Shown here piece by piece: positions 59,638 through 64,000 of a stretch of DNA of 64,000 nucleotides. Every line of letters starts with the position of its first letter. Position 1 is the stretch's first letter. Below the pieces are notes generated by a model, which saw nothing but the letters and a program-made list of their open reading frames with translations, searched no databases and was not told the DNA's origin. Origin of the DNA: Streptomyces cadmiisoli (GTDB lineage: Bacteria > Actinomycetota > Actinomycetes > Streptomycetales > Streptomycetaceae); NCBI RefSeq assembly GCF_003261055.1, contig NZ_CP030073.1, forward strand, positions 8,990,001 through 9,054,000, in the 5' to 3' direction. The position numbers were made by a program, and so were the translations under genes.

Positions 59638-61150
59638 GTGACGGCGCGGACAGCGACACCGGCACAGACCAGCGTGACTCTCATCCTGAGGGAAACCCTC
59701 AACGGACACACGTATCCGGTACGGGCCGACGCACGGGGTCTCATTCAGGACGGGCGGCTGAACCGGCGGCTGTTCGACATCACCACCCTCAGCTCCCCCG
59801 CCTACGCACACCGCCAGGACCTGCGGCTCATCGTGCGGTACGACACCGCCCGCCCGGCCGCCAGGACGGCCCTGCGCGCCGACGCCCGGACGCAGCGCAC
59901 TCTGACCAGCATCAACGCGGACGCCCTTCCCGCTCCCGCCGGTGACGCGCAGCTGTGGTCCACGCTCACCACCGGGCCGGCCGGCGCCGCCGACCGCGGG
60001 ACCGCACCGGGCATCCCCTCGGTGTGGCTCGACGCCGTCGTCGAGGTGAGCCTGGACAAGAGCGTGCCGCAGATCGGCGGCCCCCAAGCCTGGAAGGCGG
60101 GGTTGGACGGGTTGGATCGCGTATCGCCGTCCTCGACACCGGCATCGATGCCACCCACCCCGACCTGGCCGGGCAGGTGACCGCCGAACGCAACTTCACC
60201 GCCTCTCCGGACACCCTCGACCACGTGGGTCGGCACGCATGTCGCCTCCACAGTGGCAGGTATCACCGGTGCGAAGTCCGGCGGCCTGTACAAGCGTGTG
60301 GCGCCGGGTGCCACCATCCTCAACGCCAAGGTTCTGGGGGACCGTGGCTTCGGCGACCATTCAGGGATCATCGCCGGTATGGAGTGGGCAGTGGCCGAGA
60401 AGGCCGACGTCGTCAACCTCAGCTGGGCAGCACGGATACTCCTGGCGTCGATCCGGTGGAGGAGGCCGTCAACAACCTGTCGGCCGAGACCGGAACACTG
60501 TTCGTCATTGCCGCCGGCAACCTCGGCAGTCAGGGCGCTGGCAGCATCGGTTCGCCGGGCAGCGCGGACGCCGCCCTGACCGTCGGAGCGGTGGACAAGC
60601 AGGACCGCCTCGCAGGCTTCTCCGGCATCGGCCCGCGGGTCGGTGACGGCGCGATCAAGCCCGACCTCACGGCCCCCGGTGTGGACATCGGCGCGGCGAG
60701 GTCGAAGGACGGCGGCTTGTCCGGCGCTCCCGTCGCCGACGGCTACTTCGCCCTGAGCGGCACCTCCATGGCCACCCCGCACGTCGCCGGTGCCGCCGCC
60801 ATTCTCGCGCAGCAGCACCCCGACTGGAGCGGCGAGGACATCAAGCACGCGCTGACCGCTTCCGCGACGCCGAGTGCCTACACCGTATTCCAGCAGGGGG
60901 CCGGGCGGGCCGACCTGGGCGCGGCGATCCAGCAGTCGGCGGTCACCCGGCAGACGTCGCTGCCCTTCGGCACCGCACAATGGCCGCACGCAGACGACGA
61001 GCCGATCACCAAGGACCTGACCTACCACAACCTGGGCAGCACACCGCTCACCCTGAAACTGACCACCGAGGTCACCGGGCCTGACGGCGCCCTCGCCCCT
61101 GACGGTATGTTCACCGTCGATCCAGCACCGACCGCGGGCAAGAACAGCCG
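59638..61150 (+). pseudogene. S8 (subtilisin-like) serine protease, frameshifted and truncated
   Basis: Pieces in successive frames form one protease. The first is an N-terminal region from the GTG at 59638 (VTLILRETLNGHTYPVRADA, RRLFDITTLSSPAYAHRQDL). The Asp motif is VLDTGIDATHPDLAG. The His-region frame gives HVASTVAGITGAKSGGLYKR (near 60240), then VVNLSW. The Ser motif is ALSGTSMATPHVAGAAA (60750-60800). Frame changes occur near 60115, 60230 and 60430. The signal peptide and the C-terminal domains of this large secreted family are missing; the end near 61150 meets IS4 debris. Confidence 0.85.
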
Positions 61151-61370
61151 TGTTCAATGTGTTACCTGCCCATGTGCACCTCGTATGTCACCCCGCGATG
61201 AGGTCGATCCGAATGGTGTCGTCGTACAGGACGACGAGGGTTCGGCTGCTCCCTGCCACCCACCGTGCGGGTACCAGAAACAGTCGGCCGTTTGGTTCGA
61301 CGAGGAGACGCGGCCCGATGTAACGCTCCGGAAGGACTCCTTGTTGGCGTGGGGGAACTCCGTCTGCTCG
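61151..61370 (-). other. Unassigned minus-strand tail
   Basis: One minus-strand frame reads YIGPRLLVEPNGRLFLVPAR then TLVVLYDDTIRIDLIAG to a stop at 61188. It looks like the C-terminal end of a decayed gene fused to the IS4 relic upstream. The family is not recognised. Confidence 0.35.
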
Positions 61371-61379
61371 ACTCCAGCG

Positions 61380-61560
61380 GGAAGGTTCCTCAAGGGCTCC
61401 GTGGTGTACAGGACGGCTTCCAGATCGCGCAGCCGCCGCTGCACCGTCCGCGTCTCCGCCAGCACCGCGTCCACGAGCTCGAACGGCACCACGCCGGTCA
61501 GCTCTCCCAGATGGCCCGGGGCGAACCGGCCCGCGGCCACGGTCACCGTACGGGTTATGG
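61380..61560 (-). pseudogene. IS4-family transposase N-terminal relic
   Basis: The frame reads RFAPGHLGELTGVVPFELVD then AVLAETRTVQRRLRDL. This is the conserved start of IS4-family transposases (GHLGELTxxVPxExVDxxLxETxxxxRRxRxLP). It breaks off at RRLRDL and changes to unrelated sequence. Confidence 0.75.
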
Positions 61561-61766
61561 CCTCCGTTGGGCTTTCGCTTCAAACCCTCAACGTGCTTGC
61601 AGGACCTGCGAAAACGCTGACTTCCTGGCCTTGGGACAAGGCCCCCGACGCTGGCGTCCCGCAACAGTCAGCCCGCCCCAATCCGCGTATCTCACACAGC
61701 AAGGGATACGGCCACCACCCCAGGCCCACAAAGGACTCCGCCGAATTTCTCCCTGACGAGCCGAAG

Positions 61767-62255
61767 TTAGTGGGCCGCGCCGTCGCCCGCAGTCTCACTG
61801 CAGAGCTCTATGCGGTCGACAACTTGCTCGCTCCATGCCCGGATGACCGCCGCCTCCTCAGGTGTGAGTGAGTCGAAGAAGTGGCGGCGAATGTTGTCGG
61901 CATGCACGAGCATGGCGCTATGGACGGCGGAATGGCCCTCGACGGTTAGCCCGACCCCGGCGCGGCGGCCATGGGCCCCGAACTGGCTGCGCTTGACGAA
62001 GCCGCGTTTTTCCATGCGCGTCAGCTGATGGGCTACGCGGCTCTTGTCCCAGTCGAGAGACTCGGAGAGTTCGCCGACGCGCATCTCACGGCCGGCGGCC
62101 TGCCACAGAGTAACTAGCACGCTGAATTCCGCTTGCGAAATTCCACTACGACGCTGAAGGTCACGCTCCAGCTCCCTGGTGAGTAGGCGCTGTGCGCGCA
62201 GCCAGGTGTCCCAGAACTTCCGCTCCTCAGGATCCAGTGATCGAGGTTTCGTCAT
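61767..62255 (-). CDS. MarR-family transcriptional regulator
   Basis: This 162-residue winged-helix regulator starts MTKPRSLDPEERKFWDTWLR. It has the core GISQAEFSVLVTLWQAAGRE, then MRVGELSESLDWDKSRVAHQ and LTRMEKRGFVKRSQFGAHGR, with the wing RRAGVGLTVEG. It is a DNA-binding dimer in the cytoplasm. The target is unknown because its neighbours on both sides are mobile-element debris. The ATG at 62255 is the natural start of the family. It may regulate a gene lost by IS activity. Confidence 0.92.
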   Translation of the reverse strand: MTKPRSLDPEERKFWDTWLRAQRLLTRELERDLQRRSGISQAEFSVLVTLWQAAGREMRVGELSESLDWDKSRVAHQLTRMEKRGFVKRSQFGAHGRRAGVGLTVEGHSAVHSAMLVHADNIRRHFFDSLTPEEAAVIRAWSEQVVDRIELCSETAGDGAAH

Positions 62256-62521
62256 GTTATCAATTTACCGTGACCTGCACAGTTGCCACTTCAACTCCTT
62301 CCGTCAAGGTCAGCGCCTGCACCTGCGGCCTGATGACCTTTCCCCACTCGCTGACACCGCCGAGCATGCCGATGGGGAACGCCAGATCCCCTCGGCAACC
62401 ATCAAAACCTCCTGCTCGGCCCCGGCACCGCCTTACCCGCCAGGTCATAAGCGTCCTCGGAGAAGCCGGCGCCGCCGTTGCCTGGGCCGGCGAACACGGC
62501 GTCCGCTACTACGCCGAGCGG

Positions 62522-62931
62522 ACATGACCCGCTTCCCCTCCGCCAAGCACCTGGCCTCCTGGACAGGGGTCTGCCCCGGTCACCACGAGTCCGCCGGCCG
62601 CGCCAAGAGCACCAAGGTCCGACCCGGCAACTGCTACCTCAAGGGCGCACTGGGTCTGGCCGCGTTCGGAGCCAGCCGCATCAAGGACACGTTCTTACAG
62701 GCCCGCTACCGACGCCTGACCAGCCGCCGTGGCCAAATGAGAGCCCTGGTCGCCGTCGAGCACTCCATCCTCTCAACGGTGTGGCACATGCTCACGCAGG
62801 ACACCCGCTTCCACGATCTCGGCGGCGACTACTACACCACACACAACCCCGAACGCGCCCTGCGCCGGATCACCCGGCAAGCCAACGCGCTCGGCCTGAC
62901 CGTCCGCTTCGAACCCATCGAAGCGGCGTGA
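62522..62931 (+). pseudogene. IS110-family transposase C-terminal relic
   Basis: The frame reads DMTRFPSAKHLASWTGVCPG then HHESAGRAKSTKVRPGNCYL and DTFLQARYRRLTSRRGQMRA to a TGA. This is the transposase_20 domain, including the SWTGVCPG-HHESAG serine region that the intact copy at 1375-2622 also has. The RuvC-like N-terminal half is absent. Confidence 0.85.
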
Positions 62932-62989
62932 CACTGGTTGCCTGGAGGCAGTCAGACGTTATTTTCGGATCAGGGGTGGCCGGTCAGCA

Positions 62990-63297
62990 ACTCAGCACTT
63001 ACCTGCGGCCCAGCGTCCTGGTGGTCGATGAGGTCGGCTACCAGCCCCTCGAACGCGCCGCGGCGAACCTGGTCTTCCAGGTCATCTCCAAGCGCTACGA
63101 GAAGGGCTCGATCATCCTCACCTCGAACAAGACCTTCAGCCCCAGATGAATGGGGCCAGCTCTTCGGCGACGAAGTCTTGGCCACCGCGATCCTCGACCG
63201 GCTCCTCCACCACTGCGACGTGGTCTCCATCAACGGCCCCAGCTACCGGCTCAATAACCGACTGGCGGCCATCGAACGGGACACCCAAGTGGCCTGA
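62990..63297 (+). pseudogene. istB: IstB-type ATPase (IS21) C-terminal relic, frameshifted
   Basis: The first frame reads LRPSVLVVDEVGYQPLERAA then NLVFQVISKRYEKGSIILTS and NKTFSPR, then stops. The next frame continues WGQLFGDEVLATAILDRLLH then HCDVVSINGPSYRLNNRLAA. This is the AAA ATPase of IS21 elements: Walker B is VVDEVGY and sensor I is TSNK. A one-base change near 63147 broke it. The Walker A half and istA are absent. Confidence 0.85.
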
Positions 63298-63412
63298 CAC
63301 TGAGCACGTCTATCCGTACTTGGTTGAGCCACTGCAAGGAGTACGCCGACACCAGTTGTCGCAGGCAGGAGGGCATACGGGAAGATGGGCTCGCGGGCAT
63401 GGACTCGCTCGG

Positions 63413-63556
63413 TGCTCATACGGACTCGTCACCCACATGATCACCACCGGTCATGCCTGTTCTGCATCCAGGGGACCGCTGCCCACAGACGCTGACAACC
63501 GATCACATGAGGGACCCGGCAGGCGAACCGCCCACCTCGAGACTTCTCAAGGCCCT
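63413..63556. repeat. Dispersed repeat, copy 2 (partner at 50165-50312)
   Basis: This is the second copy of the sequence of about 145 bases described at 50165. It leads directly into a transposase C-terminus at 63587, which supports an insertion-sequence origin. Confidence 0.75.
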
Positions 63557-63586
63557 GCCCTCCACACCGGCACCGGACCACGCGTC

Positions 63587-63736
63587 ATGGCCACCTTCCG
63601 CAACCTCGGTATCGGCCTGCTCGAGGCCCTTGGCGCTGCCAATATCGCCAAGACCACCCGGGCAATCCGCGACCAGCCCGAACGAGCCCACCCACTCCTG
63701 GGCATCACCAACAACCCCGACGCTCAGGGAACTTGA
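63587..63736 (+). pseudogene. DDE transposase (ISAs1-like) C-terminal relic
   Basis: The frame reads MATFRNLGIGLLEALGAANI then AKTTRAIRDQPERAHPLLGI and TNNPDAQGT. This is the helical C-terminus of ISAs1-type transposases (RNxAIGLL then NIAxxTRxxRxxPxRxLxLLG). Catalytic parts are absent. The preceding repeat copy links it to the relic near 50.1 kb. Confidence 0.65.
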
Positions 63737-63776
63737 TCAAGCCCTGGCGTGGGGTGCTCCAGAGTGGACATGGAGT

Positions 63777-64000
63777 TCATGACGGTTCCGGGAGAATCAC
63801 CGAATTCATCAGCCGACCCAGCGTTTCCCCTCGCGTGATTTGCTCCGGGTCGGTGACCGGCGGCGGCGCCTCACCCGGCCGTGCGGGCAGGGCGTGATCG
63901 ACGAAAATCTGCTCCAGACCCGGAGGTGTGTACATGAAGATCATCTTGGCGGCGTGGTTGCCTTTGTTCGTGAAACGATGACGCACCCCTCGAGGGATGT
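63777..64000 (-). CDS. Cupin-type protein, N-terminus beyond window
   Basis: The visible 73 codons read IPRGVRHRFTNKGNHAAKMI then FMYTPPGLEQIFVDHALPAR and TLGRLMNSVILPEPS. This is the second cupin motif (P-x-G-x-x-H-x-F-x-N) and the C-terminal tail of a cupin protein. PPGLEQIF is common in quercetinase-like and polyketide-associated cupins. The metal-binding motif 1 lies outside the window. It reads from right to left and ends close to transposase debris. Confidence 0.8.
   Translation of the reverse strand, partial: IPRGVRHRFTNKGNHAAKMIFMYTPPGLEQIFVDHALPARPGEAPPPVTDPEQITRGETLGRLMNSVILPEPS

Noticed and set aside
59802..61157. A 451-codon minus-strand frame opposite the S8 protease relic
   Set aside because: The composition is typical of antisense frames, and the protease motifs lie on the plus strand.
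1..64000. tRNA genes, rRNA genes, CRISPR arrays, phage structural genes and replication origins
   Set aside because: I looked for cloverleaf ends, regularly spaced repeats, capsid or terminase motifs and iteron or telomere palindromes, and saw none that hold up.

Overview
The window looks like an accessory part of a Streptomyces genome, such as a chromosome arm or a large linear plasmid. The DNA is very GC-rich with strong third-position GC bias and frequent GTG starts. The families present (DUF6153, DUF305 lipoprotein, LuxR-type LAL regulator, DUF4259, I36 inhibitor, large RHS/YD proteins) are typical of Streptomyces. No tRNA, rRNA, CRISPR array or phage structural module was seen. All identifications come from reading the sequence and its translations; no database search was run.

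Layout. 1-1095 is a damaged minus-strand operon (membrane protein, frameshifted lipoprotein, C-terminal stub). 1095-2640 is an intact IS110 element, next to an ISL3 relic and a DUF4259 gene. 3.7-6.5 kb holds a lipoprotein, small membrane proteins, a C5-methyltransferase scrap and a membrane protein/XRE regulator operon with twin operators. 6.5-7.4 kb is a broken RHS fragment, followed by a cupin gene. 8.4-10.3 kb is a DUF6153/DUF305/F510_1955-type cluster whose last gene is dead. 10.4-17.3 kb holds an epoxide hydrolase, an alpha/beta hydrolase, an HxlR regulator and a 935-residue LuxR-family ATPase regulator. 18.2-19.7 kb encodes a secreted I36-type inhibitor followed by a lipoprotein. 19.8-25 kb mixes relics (IS630, IS5, MOSC, recombinase, DnaE2) with a phytase-like esterase and an SMI1/KNR4 protein.

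26.3-35.3 kb is one 3026-residue secreted RHS/YD protein with a HINT-type processing domain and a C-terminal deaminase-like toxin tip. It is divergent from an MmpS-like membrane protein. 36-43.8 kb has many relics, including a collapsed RHS gene that kept an amidase-like tip and a coupled small membrane protein, plus a secreted peptidoglycan-binding-like protein and a RibD-C reductase. 43.8-47.9 kb is a TetR/MFS exporter pair followed by a small secreted protein, a GNAT acetyltransferase and a TauE/SafE permease. 48-50.1 kb holds APH and ISAs1 relics. 50.4-53 kb has three small proteins of unknown function. 53-57.4 kb is an insertion-sequence pile (IS5, IS4, ISL3, IS5) containing two intact elements. 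57.5-59.5 kb holds a MarR repressor with two perfect operators, its divergent hydrolase target and a fasciclin protein. 59.6-63.8 kb contains a wrecked S8 protease, another MarR gene and fragments of IS4, IS110, IS21 and ISAs1. A cupin gene runs off the right end.

The main themes are polymorphic-toxin turnover (three RHS loci at different stages of decay), repeated IS insertion and decay, and several clean regulator/target pairs whose operators can be read directly. The best candidates for new biology are the giant RHS protein with its unusual Cys-x3-Cys deaminase-like tip and no co-oriented immunity gene, the amidase-tip/membrane-protein pair, and the I36 inhibitor/lipoprotein pair that has a decayed relative elsewhere in the window.
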